Positions 25,961 through 41,356 of a DNA stretch of 64,000 nucleotides are shown here, one piece after another. Numbering within the stretch: position 1 is the first letter of the stretch; every line of letters begins with the position of its first letter. Source of the stretch: Panagrolaimus kolymaensis. Its lineage: Eukaryota; Nematoda; Chromadorea; Rhabditida; Panagrolaimidae. The DNA lies in the NCBI GenBank assembly GCA_028622995.1, contig JAJQJQ010000049.1, positions 1,798,001 to 1,862,000 on the forward strand, written 5' to 3'. The notes below the pieces were generated by a model. It was given only the letters and a program-made list of their open reading frames with translations. It was not told where the DNA came from and searched no databases. Made by a program: the position numbers and the translations under genes.

Positions 25961-26492
25961 ATGTCAACTCGAATCGCTCGTTTATGGCAACCAGGAAATC
26001 CACAAACTCGAGTATTCTTTCCTGATTTTTGGTTACGTCTTGTTGAAACACCTGAATATGGATATAAACGACTACCAAAGAATGCTGCTAAATTTGAAGT
26101 TGATACAAGGTTTGTTATATTCTTGCATTTCGCTCTTATTTTTAACTGTTTTCTATTTTTTCAGAATGTCACGGATGGATGTTCGAGAATATTTAGAAAA
26201 GATTTATAATTTGCCTGTACGTGATGTAAGAACTGAAATGAAAATGGGTGAAATCACATGGGATGCAAAATTGGATCAAGAAAAGCGTAAAGCTTTATGG
26301 AAAGAAGAAGATCGAAAATATGCTTATGTGTTCTTTCCAAAAGATGTTGTATTTGAATTTCCTAAAGTTTGTGATGCTGAAGTATTTGAAGAAGAAATTG
26401 AAAAGATGCAAAAATTCTCTGGTGATGATTCTACAAATGAAAAATATGTTAATCGTAATCGTGCTGGCATTGGTGGATGGTATGGTGTTTAG
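25961..26492 (+). CDS. MRPL23: Mitochondrial ribosomal protein uL23m
   Basis: Two exons (25961-26109 and 26165-26492) give 158 residues. The N-terminus STRIARLWQPGNPQTRVFF is followed by DVREYLEKIYNLPVRDVRT and KYAYVFFPKDVVFEFP, matching MRPL23 of the large mitoribosomal subunit (vertebrate counterparts YLEGIYNVPV and VAYVQL). The protein sits near the polypeptide exit tunnel of the mitoribosome. No long presequence is visible, which is normal for this family. A charged C-terminal tail (residues about 115-158) extends the fold, as in other invertebrate homologues. Confidence 0.93.
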
Positions 26493-26627
26493 GTAATATG
26501 ATATATATTCTTTGTTAAGTTGTTTTATTGTATATTTTTGCAATAATAAATTAATGTTTAGTTGCCAATTGCTTTGTTGTTTTAGATAATAAAGGTTTAT
26601 ACAAATTTGGTTTTATGAGTTAATGAT
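26493..26627. other. 3' UTR of uL23m
   Basis: Short AT-rich 3' region with AATAAA-type words near 26545. The palindromic element begins 135 bases after the uL23m stop codon. Confidence 0.5.
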
Positions 26628-27017
26628 CAGTGCCCTATTTCATAAAAAAAGTTCATGAACTTTTTTAGAAAAGAAAGTGAACTTTTCGCGTCAAGACAGT
26701 TCACTTTCTTTTTTTAGCGTGTCATTTTTTTTTTGATTGATTCAAAGATTTTTTTTTACTGTATTTTATTTTTGCCTACTAAAAAAATGGTTTTATGAAA
26801 AAGATTTTGCATTAAAGATTAATTAAATCGATAGCGGATTAATAAAGAATGAAATTAAAAATTATATACAAAATAAATAAGCAATAAATAAGCAAAAAAG
26901 TGTTTGAAAAACAATGATAAAACGATCAAATTTATTATAATGGTTGCATTAATCATTAAAGATCTTCATCATCGGCTTCACCAAGTTCCGAATCATAAAG
27001 AAGTTCTTCGTCTAACT
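26628..27017 (+). repeat. Left terminal inverted repeat
   Basis: 390 bp, the reverse complement of 27718-28107. Near its tip it holds a 22-bp perfect palindrome (26645-26666, centre GTTCATGAAC) and a 13-bp inverted pair (26671-26683 with 26698-26710). Its inner part carries the minus-strand reading frame ending at stop 26956-26958. Confidence 0.9.
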
Positions 27018-27075
27018 GTGCTTCATTTTCATGTTGAGGAGAATTTTCACCAGCTTGGAGATCAATTTCAGCTTG
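26956..27075 (-). pseudogene. C-terminal exon fragment of an element protein, left arm
   Basis: On the minus strand a CATCATTTAG acceptor ends at 27076 and is followed by a 39-codon frame that crosses the inner border of the left inverted repeat and ends at TAA 26956-26958. The tail is acidic (LDEELLYDSELGEADDEDL). No in-phase upstream exon exists within the element, so this is a remnant of a larger gene or a duplicated 3' end. The function is unknown. Confidence 0.5.
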
Positions 27076-27079
27076 CTAA

Positions 27080-27779
27080 ATGATGGAGGAACAACTCGAG
27101 AAACAGATGATAATCGAACATCAAATGGAAATAATGATCTAACCAATTCCCAGCAAACTCCTCTACCAACAAGTTAAGGAAGTAGTGGTAATTCTCAAAA
27201 TCGATCTTATTCAAACATAGCTTTGGGTCAAGTTAGAAGGACGGCCCCATCAAGACCTGAAACAATTAGGCAAATTGTTGGAACTATGCAAAATGCTAGG
27301 CAAAATCAAAATACAATTGCTGAAAATCATTCTTCTATTAGATATCAAGTTGAGCAATACATTGATATTGCAAAAGAGAATGAAAGAAGAAAAGGATTAA
27401 TTCTTGAAGCTCAAATAAGAGAGGCGAATGAAAGGGCTCGTGAAGCATCAATCCGTACTGAAATGGCTGAATTGGAAAGAATGCAACGAATGCAAGGATG
27501 GCTTCTTCCTCCTCCACCTCCAACATTTTCATCTCTTCCTCCTTTCCAACCTTTTCAACCACAACAACAGCTAAATTTTGAAACTACTAATCCTACAGCA
27601 TCTGTTCAAACTACTGGTAAGAAAGTTAGAATAGCATTAAAATAATGTTTAATATGAATAAAATTATAAGTTTTTCAAAACATTTTTAGATAGTGCAAGT
27701 AATGAAGAAGCCACAAGAGTTAGACGAAGAACTTCTTTATGATTCGGAACTTGGTGAAGCCGATGATGAAGATCTTTAA
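27080..27779 (+). pseudogene. Broken element reading frame in the centre and right arm
   Basis: From about 27080 the plus strand reads a polar Asn/Ser/Thr-rich frame, interrupted by one TAA at 27174-27176. It continues through SSGNSQNRSYSN into a long Gln/Glu/Arg-rich helical segment (about 27250-27510, e.g. ETIRQIVGTMQNARQNQ) and a Pro/Phe-rich stretch, ending at 27643-27645. A GTAAGA donor at 27616 and a TTTTTAG acceptor at 27690 could extend it toward the right repeat, but the phase then misses the acidic tail frame by one base. The helical region resembles tails of transposon accessory DNA-binding proteins only in composition. Confidence 0.45.
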
Positions 27780-28107
27780 TGATTAATGCAACCATTATAA
27801 TAAATTTGATCGTTTTATCATTGTTTTTCAAACACTTTTTTGCTTATTTATTGCTTATTTATTTTGTATATAATTTTTAATTTCATTCTTTATTAATCCG
27901 CTATCGATTTAATTAATCTTTAATGCAAAATCTTTTTCATAAAACCATTTTTTTAGTAGGCAAAAATAAAATACAGTAAAAAAAAATCTTTGAATCAATC
28001 AAAAAAAAAATGACACGCTAAAAAAAGAAAGTGAACTGTCTTGACGCGAAAAGTTCACTTTCTTTTCTAAAAAAGTTCATGAACTTTTTTTATGAAATAG
28101 GGCACTG
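27718..28107 (-). repeat. Right terminal inverted repeat
   Basis: 390 bp, the reverse complement of the left arm. It contains the mirrored palindromes at 28069-28090 and 28025-28064 and the plus-strand copy of the acidic tail, with stop at 27777-27779. Confidence 0.9.
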
Positions 28108-28730
28108 GTTAAATGTATTCTTGAGCTACAAGGATAGCTTTTGAAAGCCATTGTTTTATCACATTGAATCGCTGATGGAAAAGACAAAGTTAAAGACTAT
28201 CTTAACTCATGAACATGCGTATATGTTTTTCACACATTTTTGTTTTCACTTCATGATTTTCTGTATTGCTTGTAGCTGCTTCACGTGATCCACCTATGTT
28301 ATCTAAAGCTAATGGCTGGCCATTGTATAAACATAAATACTATGACACAAAAAGACTAAATCGAACACTAAAGCTACCCATCAACTAATGCGTTATTTTC
28401 TCATACATGTTTGTTTCTTTTTTTTGTTTGTTTTACTTTCATAACTACTGGAATTGTTTATAGCTGCTCTTAATTGCTCATTTGCGTTATAAAAAACTAA
28501 CAACCGCAATGTTACATAAATAGATACTATTTATTTCTACAATTACACATACACATTAATACATGAAACTACAATACAACGTTTATTTCTTTTAAAGAAT
28601 ATCTTAAATGTTTTTTTTATAATTACTTATCGCAAGTTTGGGATTATTATTATTACGCGGATATATTAGAGATCATCATCAGTGGTTAATTATTAAATAT
28701 TGAAAAATGAGATGTCAATGTTGATGGATT
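28108..28730. other. Spacer between the element and the kinase gene
   Basis: AT-rich sequence containing the 3' region of the minus-strand kinase. No gene, RNA or repeat was recognised. Confidence 0.5.
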
Positions 28731-32615
<3,885 letters not shown>

Positions 32616-35600
32616 TTTTTTGAATTTGAACGACAAAATTTGAAATCAAAAAAAAAAGAAGAAAGAAGTGTAAATACTTGTTTTTTTTTGTTCTTCAAGC
32701 TGGTACTTTTCAATCGTAACAGATGTTAGTAAATAAATAAAAAAAAAGAACTGCTTTCTTTTAAATTTTTTTAAAGCTTTTGAAAATAAAAAAATAATAA
32801 AAATCACACGCTTGACACAGACGAAATAAAAAAAAGTTTTGATAGGAAGGAATAAAATTTGCCGCCACTGACTTCGTCGACGAGGAGGACTGATGTGATC
32901 CAAATAAAATCTGAAACCGATGGGTTAAAATTATTTATATAAAAAGGGTTTTTTATATTTTTTAAAGAGAGAACGGCAAACAGCGAAAAGCTCATAAGTC
33001 ACGGATAAAAAATAAGAGAGAAAAAGAAAAGAGGTGTTCTTAAAGAAAAAAGTAGGCGGGGCTCAAGCAATAAAAAAACACAGAAAAAAAAATCAGTTGT
33101 TTCTCGGCTGCTTTTTATTTTTTTCCTTGGACGCGGAGAAAAAAAAGTTAACAAAAGCAAGCAAAGTGGAGTTGTCTTGGACTCAAGGAACGAGAGAGAG
33201 AGAGAAAAAAAAAATGATTGCGCATAGACTTTTTTTTTTCTTTTGAAGAAAAAAAATTTCTAAAGATTTGACACATCTCTCAAAGCACAAAAAAAGCTAA
33301 GGATAAATATGAGAGAGAAAAAGGAACACTCTCTTAACTCAAAAATTTTTTTCTGACGTGGAGTTGGACTAAATAATGGATGAAGCTTCTTTGATTTATT
33401 TCAAATGTGTTTGCGCAACAAAAAAAAGGAAGATCGGTGACGCGCAGTCGAAAGTGGCGGCTGTAATGTGGTGGATTTTTATAAAACTCATAGGATGGAT
33501 GAAAAAAAAAACTTTGTAATGCCAAAGGTCAAAGCACAATAAATAATAAATAAATAAATGGATAAAATAAACAAAACAAAAAAAGACGGATGCTTGAAAT
33601 TATTTTATTTCTATTATTTTTTATAAATAAATCATCAAAAGAAAAAATAATGCGGCGGCTAACTGACTTTTGAATTTGATTTTTGTACTTGAGTTTAAAG
33701 AAAGAAGGAAAGTTTTTTAAAGGAAGCATTTAATTTAATTACTTTTTCTCAGAAAAATAAACAAAAGTTTACAATGTCACGAGTTTTATTTTTATTGTTG
33801 GTTAAGAGATTTTAAAAAATGAATAATGGAAAAAACAAATATAACATCTGGGATAAATCTTAAGAAAATAAATTATACTTTTTGATTAATGTTGGAAGTC
33901 CAAGGGTTATTTTTTGTTTTTGTAAGTGGTTGAGGAAATGGAACAAAATAACAAAATTCAAAGAATAAAAATCTGAGCTCGAATCCAATAAAAAATAGAT
34001 TTTTTAATCGCAGCTCATTAATTTTAAATATTGTTAGGTTGCCAAAAAAAATAATAAAATTCGGTATAAAATAAAAATTTACCAAAAAAAGATTCAAGCA
34101 AAGAAAATAGGTTTTCTGCACAAAAATTCAAAGAATTGAGATTTTTTAAACGTAGAAATTTTTAAAAGCCCATGGAGTAACTAAAAATTCAAGCATATTC
34201 GATAGACAAACGGACGCGTAAGAAACTAATAATTTTCCGTTACTCACTCATTAATTCGCTCACCACCAATAAATTTACAACAAAGGTGTTTTTTGATTTA
34301 AAAAATCCTTCTTTTGATAACTCTAAGTAATCTTTAGAAAAAAAGACTATAATAAGCTTTTTACTCTTACATAGATAGATAGCTTTTGTTAAATATCGGG
34401 TTTTTATTATTATTATAACCACACAAAAAACATTTCCTTTTTATTTTTTAACTTTTTTGTAGCTTTGATTCTTTCGTTATTATAATATGATTAGGGAAAT
34501 TTGATTATGACCATATCGAAAAAATTATTATTATTTCTTTAAACGACGACAATAAATGCTTTTTACTTTCGTAGAAAAACAACAAAAACATTGGTTTTTA
34601 GTTTACAAAAACAATTTTTGTTAAAAAACAATAACAATAATAGTCAACAACCAAATATTGAAAATTCTTAAGTGGAAAAGAAAAGATTACTGTAGTTCTC
34701 TCATTTCTACGATGATACATAATTGGTATAAGTTTGTGTTTTTTTTATGTTTCTTATTTTTTGTTGCAAAATCATAGTTTGAGTTTTACACGTATTTTTT
34801 TTTTGTTGCAAAAATTATGTATATCCAAGCTATTATATTTCACAAAAAAAGTGAAGAGTGATCACCTCATTAACAACAAGCAAACTAACTCATAGCAAAC
34901 ATTACAAGAAAGCGATGAGGTTAAAGAAGTATCGACCAACAAAAAAAACTGTTGAAACTTGAACTCTAAACTCAAAGAAAAAATTATGTTTTTTCAGCAT
35001 TGACGACGATGATGATGATGCTCAACAAAGAAGGATAGTGCAAAAAGGTTAATTACGTCAAAAAACGTTAGAGAAAAAAATTTTAAACTCAGACACATTT
35101 TTCGAGAAAACTTTTTTTCTCATAAAAAAGTTTTTTAAATTTCACAAAAATCATAGTTTGAAGGAGCTCAAGTAGCGCTAGCTGCTTTTGAGATGAGAGC
35201 CGGAAGCCGAGGGATACGAGAGGATCATTTTTTTTAAGAGAGAAAGAAAGGGAAATCGAAACTATGAATGACATTCGTTTTTCCCGTGAGAATCATTTGC
35301 TCTTTCGAGCAGCTTCTTTGAGAAGAAAAGAAAAAAATAAGATATCGGTTTTCACGCGCAGAAAAAAAAAACACACACAAAAGCTTTAAAGTTTTAAAGG
35401 ATTTTGGGTTTTCAAAAGATTAAAAAAAGTAATTCAATTGTCAGCTAACAACCGGCAGTTGCAAAGAATAAAGGAATCACAAGCAGCTTGGTTGCAGAAA
35501 AAAAAAGAAAGAAAAAAAGTTATAATTTTTTTTCTTAAAGTTTTAAGTATGCCTTTTGCGATTTTGACAAAAGTAAGAAGCATTTTTTACTTGAAGTCCC

Positions 35601-37724
35601 GAGTCAAATGTTATTGTCATTGTTAAGTAATCGTTCCAAAAATCAAATAGGTACATACAAAAGAAAAGCTCTCAAAAATTATTATTGTTATTATTATTTT
35701 TGTTGTTGCTGCAAAAAAGTTTTTGTGTTATTTTTTGTACTTCAAAATGAAATAATAAAATTAAAAAAACAAGCTTTGATCACAGAAAGATTTAGAGAAG
35801 TTGTTATCGAAAGATATTTCACGCGTCTGGTAAAAAATAAAAGTTTTTGACTTTTAAAAAAGATGTCAAGTAGCAAATTTCTTATGACTTTTATATCGAG
35901 AGTTGAAAAAAAACTTGCAAAGAATTTAAAGCATCCAAACATAAATAAGAAAAGTATTTGAATTGATTCCTATGGATTTTTTTGGGATGAAACCAATACT
36001 TTTGAAGTGCAACAAAAAATGTTAATAATTTAAAATGATGTGATTTTTTTGTTTTGTTGAGAGTTCTATGAGAAATTTTGTCAATGAACCATAAAGATTT
36101 TTAACTTTTAAATAAATAAAAATGGGATTGCATACTTTTATGCCTTTAGAAATATCGGTAACGAAAATTACTAACAGATTTTTAATAAAATTATTCATAG
36201 CTTTATTTTAATAAAAAATAAATTTGGGTATTTTTTATTAGTAAAAACTAATTTTTATTCGACAAAAAGTTATACACGGCACCAATTTTTCACTGAAAAT
36301 ATAAAATAAAATTACAAAGCTTTATTTTTAGCTTTTAATATACTTGCCATTGGACCTTCTTAACCGTCCTATTTTAAAAGATTATGGAATTATATTTCTT
36401 ATTACATTTTTTTACGTCATTGTTATTTATTTGTTTTCATTTTTTCGTTTTTTTGCTTGTTTTTCTATGAAAAAAAATTTTTTTTGCCATTTTCCCTTTA
36501 TTTTTGTTTTTTGTCTCTTTCGCTCTGTTCTTTCTGTAATTACTTTAATTTTCTTTTTGTATTGTTTACATCCCTGCTGTCACTTGTTGTTATTGAAGTT
36601 CAACATCATTTTTTTCTCTGTGTCATACATAAGTCTCTATCGTTCGACGGATATCTCATTTCCTTTGGTCCTCAAAAAAATAAAAAAACAAACAAAACAA
36701 TAAAGCATTTTTAAGATTTTTGTTTTCTTGTATTCGAAAAAATATTACAAATGTTTTTACAAAATAAAGCGAACAACGGTTTTTTGGATTTTTGAAATCT
36801 TTTAAAATCAATTAGCTTGGTTTTGAAATCTTTTTTAAAACGGTATATTTTTTGTAAATAAAAATAAAGAAATATTATAATAACAAATTTACAGGGAACA
36901 ATGAACTCAAAAAAAAGGAAGGACAACATAGCATCAATTAAAAATTTGAGTTGGCCCAAGAAAAAAAAATACTGCTTTATTTAGGAAGAAAAAATTACCA
37001 CGAAAAGGGAAGATTCCATGAAGATAGAAAGTTTGAGTCAAATTTAAAAATATTTCAAGGAATATTCACAGAATTTCTTTCTTTTTTTTTCTTGGACAAC
37101 AATTTTCACATTTATATTTTTTATAATTTTTTGGAGAAAACACACATGTTATTTAAATTTAAACATCCCAAGTGTCTTAACATTTATCAATTTCATATGC
37201 GGGCCAGAAAAATTAAAGATTTATTACTTTAATTTTATCAGAAAAACCAAGTTTTCAAGATTCACTCCATTCAATTACAAAATTTTTCTCTTAGAAGGAT
37301 GATGCCGCCAAAAAAAGAAGATAAATTTTGGTAAGTTTTGGTTTCACAAAAATGAAGCAGCAATCAACGAAAGAAATAAAAATTTTTATCTTTTTTGGTA
37401 AAAAAAACAGGCCAAAATCTAAATTTATTTTTTGCTGTTGTAAAGCTTTTATTAATATATTTTTGTTTCCGGTTGTAAAAAATCCTATTCTTCCATTTTT
37501 TTATTATGATCCCCTTTAATGGAGGACATTTTTTAAATATTCATTTGTTCTTGGATCAAGTTTCGGCTATTCATGGATACAAATATGTATGTTGTTGGTT
37601 GATTGTTCAAGTGAAAAATGAGATAAGAACATTTGAAATATTCAAATTTTAGTGGAAAAAAAAAATTACAAAAAGTTTTATTTACCTTCAAAAAATACAA
37701 AAATTTGGACATTTGTTTATTGCT

Positions 37725-37795
37725 TTCTTGGTTCAGTGGTTTACGGCGTACGCGTTGTGCTTGAAATCAGCTAAGTTCAATTTGCATGTGATGAT
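37725..37795 (+). pseudogene. Decayed tRNA-Ser(UGA)-like sequence
   Basis: The stretch contains an A-box-like TTCAGTGGTTTACGGCG, an anticodon-loop-like GCTTGAAATCAG (TGA anticodon in the context seen in tRNA-Ser) and a weakened B-box AAGTTCAATTT. The acceptor stem does not pair and the long variable arm of Ser tRNA is missing. It is therefore a tRNA pseudogene or the head of a tRNA-derived SINE. Confidence 0.4.
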
Positions 37796-38860
37796 AAATA
37801 GATAGGGACTCTGATAGCTATGATGTTAGAAATCTACGTTGATAGTATTTGATGCATTATTTTTGTAATTTTTTTAAAATCTTTTCAATGAGCAATACAG
37901 TTTATTACTTCTTTTTTTTAATAGCGGCCAAACGAAGTTTTCACAACAACAAAAATTTAGCAAGTCATGGAATATTATAGCAAAAAAAAAACGAATAAAA
38001 ATGAGTTCAAAAATTGAAAAGTAAAAATAAATATAAAAATTAATGGGTATTGTACCTAATAATCGGTTTAAATTTAAAAAATCAAATAATGAATGATCCG
38101 CAAAATAATAAAGTTACCAGCAGTGTTTTTCAAAAAAGTAAAAAAATAAAAATAACAAAAATGTAAAACATTGGTGTAATTTTTAATAGTAGAATAAAGC
38201 CAAAAAAATTATCAAGTCACAGTTAATTTATCCAACAGAAATTTGTTCGACTTTATAAAGTAAGTTTAGACATTTATATGCTTTATCACATTTTGTGTCT
38301 GGTATACTTCGCTTTACGGTTTCTGAAAATTTTTAACTCTTGAACATAAAAATGTACTACAGTTTTTAACAAAGCTTAATTTTTGCACAAAAAACATCTG
38401 TGTGAAGAGAGCAATCTTCGCATGAAAATAATGAATAATTGAAGAAACCTTCGCGCAACAAAACAAAAAAAATGGCTATTGCAGTTCGTAACATTTTGAA
38501 TTTTTGCTGCTTTTTTGCAAATACGAAAAAATAGTTGGTTTTTGGTGGTTCATTGAACGCATGTCCATAGGGAGAGATAAAGACATTTTTGAAATATTAA
38601 AATTTTAGTGAAAGAAATTTTCAAAAAAATTTGTTTACCTTTCAAACATTTTTGTAAAAAAAAATATTCCTAAAACGAATAATCATAAATTTTTGCATGG
38701 TTCGATCATTTTGCCAATACGATGATGTTGCGCTGCTGCAAATCAATTCATTCTCAATTTACATTATTCAAGTTTACGTTTTTTTTCTAGATTCAACTTG
38801 GTTTATAATATTTATTAATTATTGATCTAGGTAATTCTTTGGTGTTGTTGACTTTTCATA

Positions 38861-38868
38861 TCAAACAG
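38861..38868 (+). promoter_or_regulatory. Putative trans-splice acceptor of CNOT3
   Basis: A TCAAACAG acceptor ends at 38868, five bases before the ATG at 38874, with no upstream coding exon in phase. Confidence 0.35.
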
Positions 38869-38873
38869 TAATA

Positions 38874-41356
38874 ATGACAGAAAAAAGAAAACTTCTCCAA
38901 GAAGTTGACATAACTTATAAGAAGGTTCGTTTTTATTTTTATTTTGTTTTAATGCTTTTGGTGTTATTTGGAAGCAAATATTAATAAACTCTTTAAATAA
39001 TCCATTATATCCTTTATAGATTGATGAAGGCCTTGAAATGTTCGAGGAAATCATGACGAAAATGAATGAAGCAAATAGCGAAAAACAACGTGATAAATTT
39101 CAAGATGATTTGAAACGTGAAGTAAAGAAGTTACAAAGGCTGCGTGATCTCATCAAAACTTGGCAATTTTCATCAGATATCAAGGTATTTTGTTTTTTGT
39201 ATTTTACGACTTTATTTACCTGGTTTTTAGGATAAAGATAAGTTAACAACGTACAGAAGGTTTATCGAAACAAAAATGGAAGCATTCAAGGATATCGAAA
39301 GAGAAAATAAGACAAAACCTCACAGTAAGCATGGATTATCGGTAGAAGAAAAGGTGGATCCACGTGAAAAGGAAAAGTCTGAAACTATTGAATGGTTTAA
39401 AGTAAGAATTTCACATAGTGTTTTTAAATCCATCTTAAAAATTTTAGACGAAGATACGACAAATACAAAAAGATGTCGATAGAACTGATGTTAAAATAGA
39501 AGCTGTATCATCTGCTGGAACAAGTCGAAAAAGAAAAGGCAAAGATGAATCATCAAAAGAAAAATTGGAAGATTTGAAAAAGCATAAAGAAAGTTTAATT
39601 TATCATACAAACAATTTGGAAATATGTATGAGACTTGTGACAAATGATCAAAAAGGTGCAAATGAAGTTATGGATGTTTTACAAGATGCTTTAGATTCTT
39701 GGATAGATGCATTGGAGCCTGAAAACAATATGGATCCTAAAGAGCTTGATCCTTATGGTATTTAATTAATTCGTATTTCATTCGTTTGTAAAATGATTTT
39801 GCTTTTAGGTGTTTACGAAGAACTTGAAATCGATGATTTTATTCCTCAATTAGCTGGTGTAATTACAACTTCAATTGATGCGGAAAAGGATGAAAATAAT
39901 GGAACAACATCAAGCAGCTATTCTCCATTCCCTGATGAAAGACCAAGAAATCTTAGTAGCAATGATAAGCCTCCTGCATCTATTAGTACTAAACTATCAA
40001 GGTTTGTTGTTTCTTTCTTTCTTCATATTTTGTTTTAATATTTGAGATTGTTTTTAGTCAAACAACTTCTGAAGAGCGAACATCTATAGCATCTCCACAT
40101 CCTCCTGCTGCTACACCTCCACCTTCAATACCATATAATGCTGTTGCTGCTGGAGTACATCTTAAATCTCCTGCTCCTTCTTCTATTCCACCAGCTTCTA
40201 TAGTAACACCGACAGTTCTTAAAAGTACAGCGCCTCCTCTCGTCACTGTTCCAGCTCCGATCTCTCAATCATCTTCACAAACTTCAATTACGCATGAAAC
40301 ACCAGCTACTGTTTCAGAACCTATAAGATTACCTCCACAATCTCCTCCACCTGAATCTTCGAAACATGTGGCTGCTGTTGAAACCGTCGTTAATAATGTT
40401 GTTGAACCTCAAATTCCAATAACGTCTGTAAGCTTTTACTTTATTTATTATTAAAACAGTAATTTTTATTGATTTTTTTTAGACAAGGCCTGCTTCACTT
40501 TTTACTCAAAATGTGTCTCAACCGCTTTCATCTCCTCAAGCATTTCCTATTTCAACTTTAATATCTATTAATGTCGAAAAACCTACTCTAAATTCTCCTG
40601 TGATACTACAATCTTCTCGTTCTAATGGTAAGCTTTGTCACTTCATTTTGTTACTTGTAATTTAATATTTTAGAAAGTCAATCTTCTGTCACGGCGCTTT
40701 CATCACAATCTATTCCACGGGGGCCTCCAATGTCAGCCGATGATATTTTACTTCGTGAATTAACATCTCAAATAACGGATGCAAATGCTGATACTCGAAG
40801 TAGTGAAATTCCACCCTGGTTAGATGGAACACCATTAGATCGTTATGAATTATTAGGTGATGAACAAAATCATCTCGAAAGACTGGAAGAAGCTCAACGA
40901 ACAATACCTCATCGATTTGATAGTGAATCTCAAAGACCACAAATGCCAAGAATTTCTTATCAAGGTTTCGCATCTTATCCACAATCACAATTATCTGTTT
41001 TTCAAACTCTTGATTATTATTTGCTGCTATCTCCTGAAACTTTATTGTTCATTTTTTATTATATGGAAGTTAGTTATTACTATTTGGATTCTTTATCTTG
41101 TACTTAAATTGAAAGTTTTCAGGGTTCTAAAGCTCAATTGTTTGCAGCTCAAGCTTTGAAAAAATTATCTTGGAGATTTCATACAAAATATCTTATGTGG
41201 TTTCAACGTCACGAAGAGCCTAATGTTATTACCGATGATTATGAACAAGGATCATACATGTACTTTGATTTTGAAAGATGGGCACAACGAAAGAAGGAGT
41301 CATTCACATTTGAATACCGTTACCTCGAAGATCGTGAACTCTCAATCTTGTTATGA
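38874..41356 (+). CDS. CNOT3: CCR4-NOT complex subunit 3
   Basis: Nine exons: 38874-38924, 39020-39184, 39231-39401, 39448-39757, 39809-40001, 40058-40427, 40483-40627, 40674-41068 and 41123-41356. Phases close at 677 residues. The N-terminal NOT3/5 coiled coil begins [20 protein letters not shown] and includes [13 protein letters not shown] and [20 protein letters not shown], all diagnostic. A Pro/Ser/Thr-rich disordered linker occupies the middle (about residues 270-500). The C-terminal NOT box contains [35 protein letters not shown] and [21 protein letters not shown]. The protein scaffolds NOT1-NOT2 and promotes cytoplasmic deadenylation and mRNA decay. It is shorter than the vertebrate protein mainly in the linker. 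Confidence 0.97.

Larger units (their letters stand above)
26628..28107. mobile_element. Palindromic DNA element with 390-bp terminal inverted repeats
   Basis: A 1,480-bp unit bounded by CAGTGCCC and GGGCACTG. Its two ends (26628-27017 and 27718-28107) are reverse complements over 390 bp and appear almost identical by eye. The unique centre is 700 bp. Each arm carries, reading outward, the last codons of the same acidic protein tail (ending EADDEDL, stop). The centre encodes on the plus strand a broken frame with a Gln/Glu-rich helical region. No transposase was found. Flanks show no exact target-site duplication, only a loose likeness (GTTAATGAT left, GTTAAATGT right). CAGTG ends recall hAT elements, and long arms recall foldback or Polinton-type ends; neither assignment is secure. 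It is most likely a non-autonomous or decayed DNA transposon. Confidence 0.85.
32616..38873. other. Large gene-free region (about 6.2 kb)
   Basis: AT-rich DNA between the divergently transcribed kinase and CNOT3 genes. Open frames here are Phe/Lys/Leu-rich low complexity (for example 36344-36703). It contains simple repeats (GA-rich near 33190-33206, GATGAT near 35004-35020), a short hairpin (35167-35192), a tRNA-Ser-like remnant (37725-37795), two diverged copies of a repeat of about 75 bp (37619-37695 and 38574-38650) and a weak two-exon micro-ORF (37299-38024). No established gene was recognised. Confidence 0.5.

Noticed and set aside
26619..28116. Target-site duplication of TTAA (piggyBac-like) or exact 8 bp (hAT-like) around the palindromic element
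   Set aside because: TTAA occurs near both ends but not adjacent to the tips, and the flanking 8-9 bases agree only with an indel.
34990..35030. GATGATGATG repeat as coding sequence
   Set aside because: Simple trinucleotide repeat in non-coding DNA without frame or splice support.
36344..36703. 119-codon open frame
   Set aside because: Phe/Leu/Ile-rich low complexity from T-rich DNA, no splice context, no family likeness.
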